Assembly (NCBI GenBank): GCA_945643635.1
Contig: CALZFC010000006.1
Location: forward strand, 7,338,501-7,402,500
Direction: 5' to 3'
DNA: 64,000 nucleotides
From: Allodiplogaster sudhausi
Lineage: Eukaryota > Nematoda > Chromadorea > Rhabditida > Diplogasteridae
Part shown: in pieces, positions 45,411-56,584 of the stretch
How positions within the stretch are numbered: the first letter of the stretch is position 1
Layout of the letters: each line of letters opens with the position of its first letter
Notes under the pieces: model-generated
Told to the model about the DNA's origin: nothing
The model's database searches: none
The model's input: the letters and a program-made list of their open reading frames with translations, nothing else
Translations under genes and position numbers: made by a program

Positions 45411-48381
45411 CTAATTCTTCTTAGCCTTCAGAACTTCTCCCGATTTTGAGAAGAATATCGCAATCCGATAGAGCATGGCGATTATCTGCAAGAAATGAGT
45501 GTTTACGAGATCTTTAATAAGGTGCTTTGAAATCCAAGTAACAATAAGAAAATAAGGAGTCTTCTTCTCAAGATCAGAAGTGTGTATAAAAATGGGCGAT
45601 GCTAATTGTAAGAACAAAATAGGCGGTGCTCAAAGGGGAAGGGGCGGTGGTTAAAAAAAGAGGGCGGGGCTAAGAAATATGGGCGTTGCTAACCGTCCAT
45701 GTGGAGAAGAGTGAGATGCCAACCCAGTGACCACCGGACCAATCCCGTTCGTACGCGATCTGCGACCAGACCTGGGCGCCCAGGATGGCCGCGCAGCACT
45801 GCAATTCATTCATTTTCCACTTTTCCGAAGCCTCTCAATTTTTTTCAACTATTTGCATAGATTCTTTCTATGACATAATTATGTCAAATACATAGATATG
45901 AATTCGGATCCGCTGCCATATCATTTGTACCACTTCTTGGAAACATTAAGTGTGCAACATAACGCGCCAAATCCATCGGGTTGAATTATGTGGACCGTTA
46001 TGCTGTAGTACTAATTGTAAGGGCGCTGTTATTTTAAATTAATTAATCAATGGACCTAATAAAAGTTATGAATGACTGAAAAGATATCAAATAAACAAAT
46101 CACCAGGGCCAATAGAAGGAGAAATCTGTGAGAAACTTATTAAATGAATTTATTAATGAGGCTAATGAAAGAAAAAAAAATGTTAAAGAAAAATTTATAT
46201 CTGAATTGATATTAAAGGATAAGAAATAATAATAATATGCTAACAATACTTGGTATGATATAATGATAATCGTCCTTACAACGACCCGCGAGTCGACCAC
46301 AACACGCCTCTCCGAGCCGTCGGGCCAGTGGAGCGCGTGCTGCGCGATGACATGAGAGGCTACGAAGAAGGCACCCATGATGCGGCCGCAGAGGTCGTGC
46401 GAGGCATCCAGGGGGACGAGCACCTGGGAAAAAGAGAGAGAGAGAGAGAGAAAGAGGAGCAGTGAGAGAGAGATAGAGGGAGTCGAAGACTGAGAGGCAG
46501 GGAGAGGGGATTCAGAGAGTGAGAGATAGAGAGAGAGAGTAAAAGAGGGAGAGAGGGGACAGAGAGAGATGGTGAAAACTAGGGAGAGACAGAGTGGGAA
46601 AAGACAGAGAGAGGGACAGAGATAGAGGAGGTGAGAGAGAGAAAGAAAGAGAAAGAAAGAGAGAAAGAGAGCGAGGGAGAGAGTATGAACATGAAAGGTC
46701 CCAGGCATCATTTACACGATGAAATGAACTGATATTTAAATAATAAAAAGGCGAAAAAAAAAATAGAATATTCAAGCCAGAAGACCTGTCTGTGGAGTAG
46801 CCAGCTGGGGAAGGTGAGCCAAGCGAGGCCGATGAGAATGGACGCGAGGCAGTCGAGCTGGTAGAGCAGATTGCCGAGGCGGTTGCGCACCAGCAACTCA
46901 TTGCCTTCAAGAAGCTCTGAACTGGAGGCTTCTTTCTGAAGGCGGCCAGGATAAAATCAATCAATAATTAATCAATTACTCATCATTACCTTGAGATTGA
47001 AGATGAAACATTACATATTGGAGTGGTTTTTTTCTTATCAGGAGATGGTTTTTTGCTTCACGATTTTAGATTTTTACAAAGCTTTTCATATCGTTTCTGC
47101 CTTCATATTCATTAATGCCAATCTTTCGATTCCAAGAACAACATATTCCAAGAACAACCGAAAAAAAAACTACTCTATATTTATATTATCAAGAACAATA
47201 AACATAGAAATAGATTAATGAGCACGCATACCGACAGGCCATCCATTCAAGATCCAGAGCGCGAAATAGACGATGAATACGCCGGCCGAGAGGTAGCGAA
47301 GACCCTCGAGTGCCTGCAGAGAAGCCAAAAACTCACATTTGAATTCCCGCCTTTTGCCAGGGTAAAAGAACGAGGAGTATGTGTGATTTACAGTGACGCG
47401 GCTAGAATCATCAGGGAAGGAAAAATATGTAGATTACGATTGAGGTTTGAGCGCCTTTAACACTTATTGCTAGCAACAAGTTCTTTGTTTCTTTACCATA
47501 TCCCTGGAAGAGAAGAGTAAAGAGGAAATAATATTGCCGCTGATTTCTCTAATCATAAAATAAGCATTATAATACAATGTTTAAAAATTATAATAATAAT
47601 AAAAAAAGCTCACCTCAGGCCTCATCAGCTTTGGTGTCTCCGATTGAATATGGTACAAGAGCATGAGGACGATGACAGATGTCTGCAAAAAAGAGAGATT
47701 AAGGATAATTTAAACTACATATATGCATGTATCTTACAAAAGCAGGAGTATTTTAAGTGGATACAAATAGATTTCCATAAAGTAAACAACCGTAAACGAT
47801 TCGAATATATATGTAAGTGGAGAGAGAGTGGTGAAAAGAAGAAAAAGAAGGAGCTGGCTGGCTGCTTCTTGCTCTGACAATGAGTCGCATGAGCGTGATG
47901 ATTGTTCTCGCGAGTGGATTTCTCCTGAGGGCGCAGGACGCGAAGGCGGTCGCCAGGAGATGGCCGCCAATGCAGCGGACGAGATGCCAGTGGACGCCGT
48001 CGGTCGGGCGGCTCTTTTAATTAAATTTATTAAGTTGATTAATTAATTTTATTTTAAATACTAATAAGAAATAATTATACTTCTTTTTACACATACACAT
48101 ATATTTTTGTCACTTTTTATCGCTATTTAATATGTATGTCTGATTCTTTTTATGGCTGGATAAACAAAGTAAATAAACAAGTAAACGAAAGTAAACAAGT
48201 AAACAAAAGTAAACAAGTAAATAAAATAAATGCTCACGAATGCATAGTCGGCAATCTTGTCGGGAGCGACGTAGAGCGCAACGCCGCCGAGTGTCGTGAC
48301 ACAAGCGTCCACGTAGAGAAGCCGGCTGATGAAATCGTCCCGCGTCGAGGAGTCGAACGCCCGCATCCCAGCGTAGCCCAT
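45411..48381 (-). CDS. Complete multi-pass membrane protein, 299 aa, internal two-fold repeat
   Basis: Eight exons join without any frame problem: 48381-48238, 48013-47879, 47682-47614, 47313-47232, 46931-46786, 46423-46280, 45798-45694, 45485-45411 (stop 45413-45411). The start is MGYAGMRAFD. About eight hydrophobic segments are visible: LLYVDACVTTLGGVALYVA, HLLATAFASCAL, TSVIVLMLLYHI, YLSAGVFIVYFALWIL, CLASILIGLAWLTFP, RIMGAFFVASHVIAQHAL, CCAAILGAQVWSQIA and IIAMLYRIAIFF. Each half has the order LLY-x2-DC/DAC helix, R-hG-a (RCIGGHLLA versus CGRIMGAFFVA), RT/R-V helix and a W-containing helix, so the protein looks like an ancient duplication. It ends in a Lys-rich tail (KAKKN). I do not recognise the family; transporter, scaffold or sensor roles are all open. 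Confidence 0.85.
46428..46690. repeat. (GA)n tract forming a giant polypyrimidine tract on the minus strand
   Basis: Purine-rich microsatellite on the plus strand. On the transcribed strand it is CT-rich and ends only a few bases before the acceptor of the exon starting at 46423. Confidence 0.85.
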
Positions 48382-49322
48382 CTATGCATGTAGAATACAG
48401 TAATTTGGTACTCAAAAATTCATTTGACGCGACCACACTCTATTATATTCGATGAAATATTTAAGACGAAGCAATTAAAGATGTAAAAAGAATAAACAGA
48501 ATAAATAAAACTAGTATCGCCACATTAAAATATATGCTAGTTCAATACTACCTAGAGACATTAGTAAAAATTCGACCACAAGTATAAAGTTCTTACAAAT
48601 TCGTCGAATACAAGTAATAAAAGAAAAAATTCAGATAATGAAACCAAGAGCATATTTATGTTTAAAAAGGTGTACAAGATATCAGCTGTGATAAGTTTTG
48701 CAAAGCATAAAATGATGCCGAGTAAAGTAGAACAGCCTGTTCAGCCTAGACATGATATTACAATTCCTCTTTCTTTGTTGACGCATGGTTTTGTTATTGC
48801 AATTAAGAAAAATAAGAAAAAAATAAGTAAAGAAAATGAATCATATTCAAAATTTGCTCATTTTAAGCTCGCCATTCTCTCAATCAAGCGCGTTTCTACA
48901 TTTGGTGAGATTGTTCATTAGCAACGAAAAAGATTGATGCGGATCAAATTAGCAAAGATCAGGAAAAGGCGGAGAAAACAGGAGAAGAATAGAGCGGCAT
49001 AGTTTCGCCTTAGCATTAGACACATCTAACGGATGTTCATCATCAAAAGGAGACAATAATTTGTTGGACTGAGATCGAGAAAGATAAAAGCGTTGGAACA
49101 ATGCAGTCTGAACTAGAGACAGGGAGGGAAATTTGAGAAAGAGAGATACATAGTAAGAGAGAAACAGAGAAATAGAGGGATAGCTTCAATGGACAAGAGA
49201 TGCCGAGACGAAGGGCCAAAAGAGTAAGAAATGTCTGAAAAAGGAACGCAGGGAACCGAGAATGCGGAATGAGAAAAGAGAAAAGATGTGAACTGTCTGA
49301 AAAGATAGAGAAGGGGAGCAAA

Positions 49323-49366
<44 letters not shown>

Positions 49367-50184
49367 CAGAGTTAGAGGAGCACAGAAAGATAGAGGGAAC
49401 ACGTGGGGTCATCGAACGAGTTGCTGATCGCAGTGCGGATAACAGGGAAGATCCATGAAGAAGAAGAAGTGGAAAGGAATGGACCACATCGATCGGAACG
49501 TCAAGAAGGAGATGAAAGGGGGCTGAGGGTGAAAAGGAAGCCGGTAGTAGAAGGAGGGGAGGGGGTGAACCAGGCGGAGGAAGAGACGAGTTTGAACACC
49601 ATTGTGCTCTCTCTCTCTCTCCATCTCTCTCACTATCTCTCTCATAAATTCCATTGCTCACTTGCAAGGACAAATGCAAATTGCTCTCATGAATATCTCA
49701 AAAAAAAACATCACCATAGTCATCGTACAATTGCAAGATGCTGCATGCATTTGAAATCAGCGAAATGTTGAAATTTTGAAACATCATTACTAGTAATAAT
49801 AATATCTTAAAATTAAGTGCCTTGAATGTAGTAAGTATGATTAAATTATGGTCTTATTTTCGTAGCAGTACAAGCAATGTGCATCCTGCTCGAGCTGCTA
49901 AAAGAATCTCAATCCATGCAAATCCGCCTGTCTGAATCACTTCTTTCTTTGCGGTATTGAAGAGTACGCAATAATTGCAATAGAAAAATGTTAATAAGGA
50001 TAATTATTTATCGTTAGCCGATAAATGAGAACAATGCGTGGCACTCTTTTTGTCTTGTTTTGGAGGTCGAGTGGGTAGGAGACTGTAGTTGCCAATCTGC
50101 TCAACAATGCTTACTCGAATAATGACCCTTGGTGACTATTGTGAATGGGGACAGTGAGAGAGGTAGAGAGAGAGAGGGAAAAGA

Positions 50185-50216
<32 letters not shown>

Positions 50217-50670
50217 AAGAAAGAGAGAGAGAAAGAAAGAGAGAAAGAGAAAGAGAGAGAGAAAGAGAGGGACAGGGAATCGAACTGTTTTTCCTTCTTT
50301 TCTTCTTCTTGAATGACGGGACAGTGTATTTGGGGGGAGTCGTCGGTGAACAAGGGCCATGGCAACAATGACCAAGCATCAGTTGCTGGCGTACGCGGCT
50401 GGTGACAAAGAAGAGGAGAGAGAAAGAGAGAGAGAGAGAGAATGGCTGAGAGAGAGAAAATAGTAAAAGAGACAGACACGGGGAGAGACAAAGAGATAAA
50501 GAGAGAGATAGAGACAGAGAGAAACAGAGAAGAGACAGTGAGTGAAAGATAGACTGGAGGAAGTAAAGACACAGATAAAGAGAGATAGAGAGATCGAAAG
50601 ACCAAGGAAAAAGACAGAAAAAAGAAAAAAGAGAGAGAGAAGAAACCAAAGAGACAGAGAGAGAGTGTGT

Positions 50671-50711
<41 letters not shown>

Positions 50712-50883
50712 CAAAATGGGTGAAAGTTATTATTGACCAAAAAAAGAGTTCAATTTCACTTATAAAGAGCACGATTAACCTGTCATAACAACGTTTATTA
50801 ATAATACATAAATAATTTAGGGAGTAGGGAAAAGAAGTCACTAAACACTCGGTCAAGTCACTACTCACACATGCTAACAATTA

Positions 50884-50942
<59 letters not shown>

Positions 50943-51158
50943 AAGAATAGTTAGTAAGTAGCACAAGAAGAGAATCATCGTAACAAGTGTTAAATAAATC
51001 CGGATAATCTGGCAAGGACGGTGAGATTAGAAACAGAAAAGGAAACTCTTTTTTTCGCAGTTCACGACTTGAATGCTCGAATGCATCGTACGAGTAGGCA
51101 AGATTTGAAAGGAAGGAAGTGAGAAAAAGACGAAAAGAGAAAAGAGAGTAAGAGAAAT

Positions 51159-51189
<31 letters not shown>

Positions 51190-51965
51190 CTGTTTCCCTG
51201 GTTGTTGCTATGCTTCCGAGAAAGGAAAGAAAGAAGCCAAGGAACATGCATGTATGTGTATGCTAATCCAAAGAATCGTAATTGAGACTGAAGTGGCGAA
51301 TGTAGAGAGTGCTGTTCATTCTTACAAAGAAAATGAAGAAGAAGAAAAGAGATGCTGTAATCTGCCCCCACAAATACGCTCTATAATTCGCTAGGGAGAT
51401 GACAATGGAGTGGGTTTCCTCTGCATTCTCTTGAACTGCTCGTAAAGGGCAGGCACACAACGCGTCATTACTTCAACACAATAACTGAAGACACTCATTC
51501 GTTGATCGAAAAAGCTGCTCTTTTCACTACCTCTAAATTCCGTGCTGCATATCACTTTTTGTTAGATAACAGTAAAGCAACATTTTCACTTATACCTAGA
51601 TCAAAGCTCTTAAAAGTTTTTCAAAACAATTTTTACGCAAAGCTTGACAGCACACAAAGCGTTGTTAGTTTTAAATATTTATGAAGAAGATTGACTACGA
51701 TGAATTGTAATTGCACATTTGATAGATATAATGGGGAAAATAACGAAATATTAAAATTTGTGAAACGGTGCGCGTCAAAGCAGAAGGAGTCAAAGCGATG
51801 ATCCGGGAGAGGAAACTGGCAGTGAGTCACCCCTCACTCTCCTCCCCTCTCCCTCAACCCCAACCCCCCCCCCTTCCCTGCAGCACTCACACGGGCTGGG
51901 CTGAAGTAGGTCAGGGGAACGCATGGTCGACTCTGCGCCCTCTGACACCCTTTCACTTTTACCGT

Positions 51966-52017
<52 letters not shown>

Positions 52018-53206
52018 CATCTTCTCTCACTGCATTGTTGCTCTAATGCTACTCTAATGCAATTCACGCCCTTTGCTCTTCAAATATTTACATTGAATTT
52101 CAAAATCCACAGAGCCAACAAGTTTTGTCGAGACCGTGCAACAAATCCACCAGAGATTAAGACGCATTTTGGTGCAAATATATATATATATATTTGTTGT
52201 CGAAAACAGCAAGAAAAAAGTCCAATGAAGATGCGGATATGATGAGGCAAAAAAAAAACCCATTTTATGCACACACAAAAATGTGTAAATAAAGTTCTAT
52301 TCATGTCATCAATCGTCAAAACGGCTCGCTTAAGCGGCTGAATCTTCTTTATGTTGTTTCTCCTGAAGAAATCGCCCTGTCATTTAAGCGAGCGCAGATA
52401 AAATTTTCTTAGCAAAGCGACCGGTGCTTTTCTTTGCGCCGACTGAGTGATATAATCTGTCGAAAGCAAGAAAGAGGATGCACGTCTTGTTCGACAAAAT
52501 AATCAGTCTTATTCATCGCTCTTTTCTTTCATCGAGACTTCGGAAGACTGTCTTCTTCATCAACTGATAAGATCTGTGTGTTCTTGATTTGTTATCAGCT
52601 TGGCAATGTCGTTCGTCTGATTTGAAAGATAGTAAATGGAAGAGTAGCGACTGGTAGGATTGTTGTCTGACACTGCCATCTTACGATAAGAAAGACTGTT
52701 AAAAAAAGTGGGTGCAGACACTCACTTTAATTGTAATGGTGACAGTGCCATAAAGGAATATAGTAAGGACCTTGTGGAGAGGAGGTGCTTGGGTGCGCGA
52801 CAAAGTTTTCACCCGGGAAATGCAAGCGAAGGGTGGGGAATGCGAGCGCAATGAAGGCAAATCAACTCTCTCATGTTCAATATGAGAAACCATGCAAAGA
52901 GTTCTCAATCTGTGCATATTTTACAAGCATCTTACATGATATGCTAAGACTTAATCACAACTTGCCCTGAGAATCATTTATTTATTCCAAACATGAAAAT
53001 CATACACATATCTTATACAGCTTGATGAGCTATTCAAATAAGCATAACTTCGATTCAGCAAGTCGCTTTCCCTATGAAATCAGTTACCGCAACCCTAAAA
53101 ATTTACACGACTGTAATTCCTATAAAAGTTTGTCCTCAAAAATAATGAAGCTACCATTCGACAGCTTCCCCTGAAGAGTGGCGATGCGGGCCTTACACCT
53201 TCGCAC
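48382..53206. other. 4.8-kb gene-poor region with purine/pyrimidine repeats
   Basis: Plus-strand (GA)n tracts lie at about 49130-49175, 49325-49395, 50155-50275, 50410-50720, 50885-50940 and 51120-51190. A (CT)n tract lies at 51970-52012, just after a C-run near 51866. An 87-codon plus-strand ORF (48658-48921) has no recognisable motif or splice context. No gene is supported. Confidence 0.5.
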
Positions 53207-53350
53207 TTAACTGTTAAGGGAGGACAGCCCGCAGAAGATGTTGAGGATGACACTGAGACCGAACACGATGACGAGAAGGAAGAAGCCAACTGTTCCCAAG
53301 CATGGACTATCGCAGCGAGCCGGGTAACTCTCGTAGTATGGAACAGTCAT
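53207..53350 (-). CDS. Small Cys-containing membrane protein or terminal exon (47 aa)
   Basis: After a CTTGCAG acceptor-like site the minus strand reads MTVPYYESYPARCDSPCLG, then a helix VGFFLLVIVFGLSVILNIFC, then GLSSLNS and stop. Composition and hydrophobicity look biological. It may be the last exon of a longer gene. Two short frames upstream, near 53640-53540 (APIIVGVIVIFCYSV) and 53480-53400 (KCCKNRKNEDFF), could be sister exons, but the joins are not proven. Confidence 0.4.
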   Translation of the reverse strand: MTVPYYESYPARCDSPCLGTVGFFLLVIVFGLSVILNIFCGLSSLNS

Positions 53351-53869
53351 CACTCTGCAAGAAAATATAAGTCCTTCAAATTCAATCTAGAGAAATTTTT
53401 TAGGCGCCTTTGCCTCTTGCGCTTCCGAGAAGAAGTCCTCATTCTTCCTATTTTTGCAGCACTTTAATTGTAACCTGAATAAAACACAACTAGTTTTCAT
53501 GTTTGTATTCATTATTTTTTGGCTGTCAACCCTTCTTGATATCTCCGTTGAGGAATCGTAACTGCACAGAGTAGCAAAAAATTACAATTACGCCAACTAT
53601 TATGGGAGCGACCATTTTACTAGATTACAGGAATAATTATGAACTATTTTGCATGGATATATAGAGATCTTTATATAAAAAAAATGCTATTTTTTTTTCT
53701 GCTATCTCTCTCAAACTGGCCATTATGTTGCTTTTTTTTTGCACCATAACTTATTTATTTATTGTGCATCAATTAATAAGATAATCAATGTGTCAACACA
53801 TGGAAAAGAACTCGAGAAGATCACGAGAATGTTAACAGGTATGGGAATGTTACTTTAAAGTTGGAGACA

Positions 53870-54480
53870 ATATGCAAGAGTGGCCCACTTGTTAGCACGG
53901 GGTCCGTCGGAATCATTGCCATGCATGCATGGACAATGGGAGCCTCATTCCTCCTTTCTTCTTTCCTCCTCCTTATCCTGAAAAGTGCAAACGTTTTCAG
54001 CATGTCGCATTGGCCTTTTATGTTTTCACGTGCTGGAGGGGCAGGAAGTGTTTGGAAGCGAATTTTCTCTCTTATTGATAAAGGAACGAACAACTCAATC
54101 TTGAATTCGCCCTCTTTTCCTGACAAGAGAGAGCCGGTAATAAATTGTAACAAAAATAATAATTGTGTAAACAATGTCTGATTTCTGTTCAACTAAATAA
54201 ACAATTTAAATATTAAACAAAAGTCATCCGGATGCTTGTGCGTATAAATGCAGCGAGTACAATCAGAAAGAAGAAGAAGATGAAGAAGGAAAAGAAGAGC
54301 GAAACGGACCATATTTCCTCCTCTATGCAGGCAATAGCGAAAGCGAGGGCGTTCGCACTCTGGTTCAAGCAGCGCAACTTGGAATGCGCTCGGAACTGCA
54401 AGAGAAAGCGGCCGGCCGGAGGACAGGTTTTGATGACGAGGCAGAGAGAATATACTCCTTATCAGTGATCGATGAATGTA
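53870..54480 (-). pseudogene. D2: paralogue of the 17-18 kb secreted-protein locus
   Basis: A minus-strand frame starting at ATG 54312-54310 reads a signal-peptide-like MVRFALLFLLHLLLLSDCT. The DNA around it (for example GAGGACAGGTTTTG on the plus strand, 54420-54433) matches 18010-18023. A downstream block ends PTDPVLT before GTGGGC, matching PTDPSLT before GTGAGT at 17.31 kb. A frame at about 54140-54000 (FKIELFVPLSIREKIRF) may be a further exon, but its junctions are not in phase in an obvious way. No Thr-rich exon was found. Intact or dead is undecided. Confidence 0.4.
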
Positions 54481-54689
54481 CATAGATGCGATGTCGGCCA
54501 ACTCACTCGTTACACTACAAAGAGTTTTCGCTCAAACATGGATAAGCTTTCTTTGACTGATACTGATACGTTTATTATACATTTTAAGCACATTTCATCC
54601 ATTCAATGGGACTATCAGATGAAAAGCCTTTTTCGGAACTCCCTAACATCTCAGTTCGTAGTAAGCATATCAACTTAGGAGCTACCCTT

Positions 54690-54960
54690 TTGATGGTATA
54701 ATAATGTCCCGTTTCCACCGTTTTTAGGAAACAGCAAAAGAACCGCAGGGCGATAACAAAACTTCGGATGCAATTTAATCGGATGTTGAGAACGAGAGAC
54801 GCGCACGAAAGAACATAAAACGTAAGTGCTGATATAATGGTGGTAGCGAAAAAAAAATTCTTAAAAAGAAATGCGAGCTTCATGTAAGCAGCCAGAGGCA
54901 GGCCGGCCAAAGACGCGCAGGCACAACGCGAAAAGATCCGGAACTTGTGCGGCTTCTTGT
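54690..54960 (+). pseudogene. Inverted fragment copied from the right-end gene
   Basis: Two blocks match exons of the minus-strand gene at 63.4-63.6 kb, but on the plus strand. The first (54728-54825) runs GAAACAGCAAAAGAACCG to AGAACATAAAAC and ends at GTAAGTGCTGATATAA, as does the source. The second (from about 54873) starts AAATGCGAGCTTCATGTAA against AAATGCGCGCTTCACGTAA and includes AGATCCGGAAC. A TAA interrupts the first block, so it is a dead partial duplication. Confidence 0.75.
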
Positions 54961-55369
54961 TTTTGTTCTTATTATCTCTTCATATAATATAGAAAATAAA
55001 GATGGAGAGAGAAGCAGAATAGGATTTAGTGACAGATCATGAGAGCGAGCTAGATATGCACTTTCGAGGTTCTAATCAGGAAGTCTCTTCCAATCATTAA
55101 CTACTTTGTTTGGTTGAAAATACATAAACCCCTTATACTTGTCTAATAGTAAATGTGTAAGTACATGACGAATGACATTTTTGAATAAATAACCTACTGT
55201 CATCTGGCCTCACACTGAACGAAGCATTCAAATATGGCTAAGGCCAGGTACACATTCCAGAAAGTAACTCAATCTATTATTTAAAAAAAAAGGTTTTATC
55301 CTGTTAATCAAGGCTTAGTGAATGGTCGAGGGATCCTGTTCTACATCAAATACAACTTTAAATCAACTA
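54961..55369. other. AT-rich spacer, nothing recognised
   Basis: No exon, element end or RNA gene seen. Confidence 0.4.
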
Positions 55370-56064
55370 ATTAAGTTATATACTATCGCAGAATACTCTA
55401 TTGCATCGATTATGGGGAGTTTTGACTCGATCTATAATTTTCGGGCTTAGTTTTCTGCCTTATTGGGAACGGTAGTACTCTATGCCAGGGAACATTCAAA
55501 CGATCTGCCCCTCCCTTTGTGGAATCATGAAGCCAGGGATGAAATAAGGCTGCTGAAAGTTGAAAATCCTGTTCACTATCATTATAGATAGACAAAACCG
55601 TTTTCCAAAAACGAAACCCTGCACAACACCACTTTTAGCACTTCTGCGGTGCGGGCCAAAGTTGAACGCGGTGTTCAAAGTGCGAACAAATAGTTAGCAC
55701 CTAATTTCCACAGTTCAATTAACCATTTGAATTAGTTTAGTAATTAATTACAAATATTTAAATATCATTAACACTCTGGGAATAGCAGTAAATGATTGAA
55801 TATATCCCGCTGAACCTTCTCCATCTGAGGCCGAGTGAATGAATCTCGAACTGAAGGTAGGCAACATGTAATGGCATAGGATTAAATCACAAATAAATCA
55901 AAAAGTTATCGCTGGGATATTCTAGAATTTAGATCTACTATCTATCTAAAATTAACTACCAGAATATCCAAGAAATAAATCATTTTGTCTTGCATGCCTG
56001 AATGTGCAAAACAGGGTAATTCGAATTATATCATGGTGTTCGTATATTTTTGCACGGTACTGTA
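55370..56064. mobile_element. Single-arm relative of the palindromic Tc1-type MITE
   Basis: Aligns along its length with the right arm and centre of the element at 56585-58169. Shared landmarks are CTCGATCTA, AGCCAGGGATGAAATAAGG, CACTTTTAGCACTT, CCCGCTGAACCT and GAATGAATCTCGA. It ends in a diverged terminal sequence, GCACGGTACTG followed by TA (56062-56064). The other end is not defined, so it may be a truncated or ancestral unit. Confidence 0.7.
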
Positions 56065-56584
56065 CATACCTAGGTTGAAAAATAGCACAGGCAGATAAAA
56101 AGGTGTCAACGAACAGAGCCGCCTGATGGAGATTCCTTCCTTCAGCGGAACGAAACGCACAGAATAACTCCTTCAGCCGAGGAAGCCTCGCTGCCCTGTT
56201 CTTCCCGAAGAAAGTAATGCAAAGTACACACAATCAAAAATATATTCTAAACCGACACTTTATTTTAGAAACGGTTTTCATAATTAGATTCAGTATCGTT
56301 AGGCGAATCTTCTCATCTAACGAATAAGGTCGGATTTATCGATTTCCGTTATCAATGATACAATCTCTAATTTTTCTAAAAACACAAGCATCCGTTCTCT
56401 ACAAGAAAACTAATGTACCATTTAAAATATTTTAGTTATTCCTGGAACAAATGTTATTAACGAGGATGCATTCGTCCGAAGTGTCCTTGGTACCAAGATC
56501 CTGGGCAGGACTGTACATACATACATATATGTATGTAGGTGGCCTAACAATAAGATTTACATACTTGTCTGCTATATGCATATA

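Noticed and set aside
49113..49679. 188-codon minus-strand ORF
   Set aside because: Largely GA-repeat antisense, and overlapping ORFs in several frames are equally open.
50101..50880. 259-codon minus-strand Ser/Leu-rich ORF
   Set aside because: Antisense translation of (GA)n tracts.
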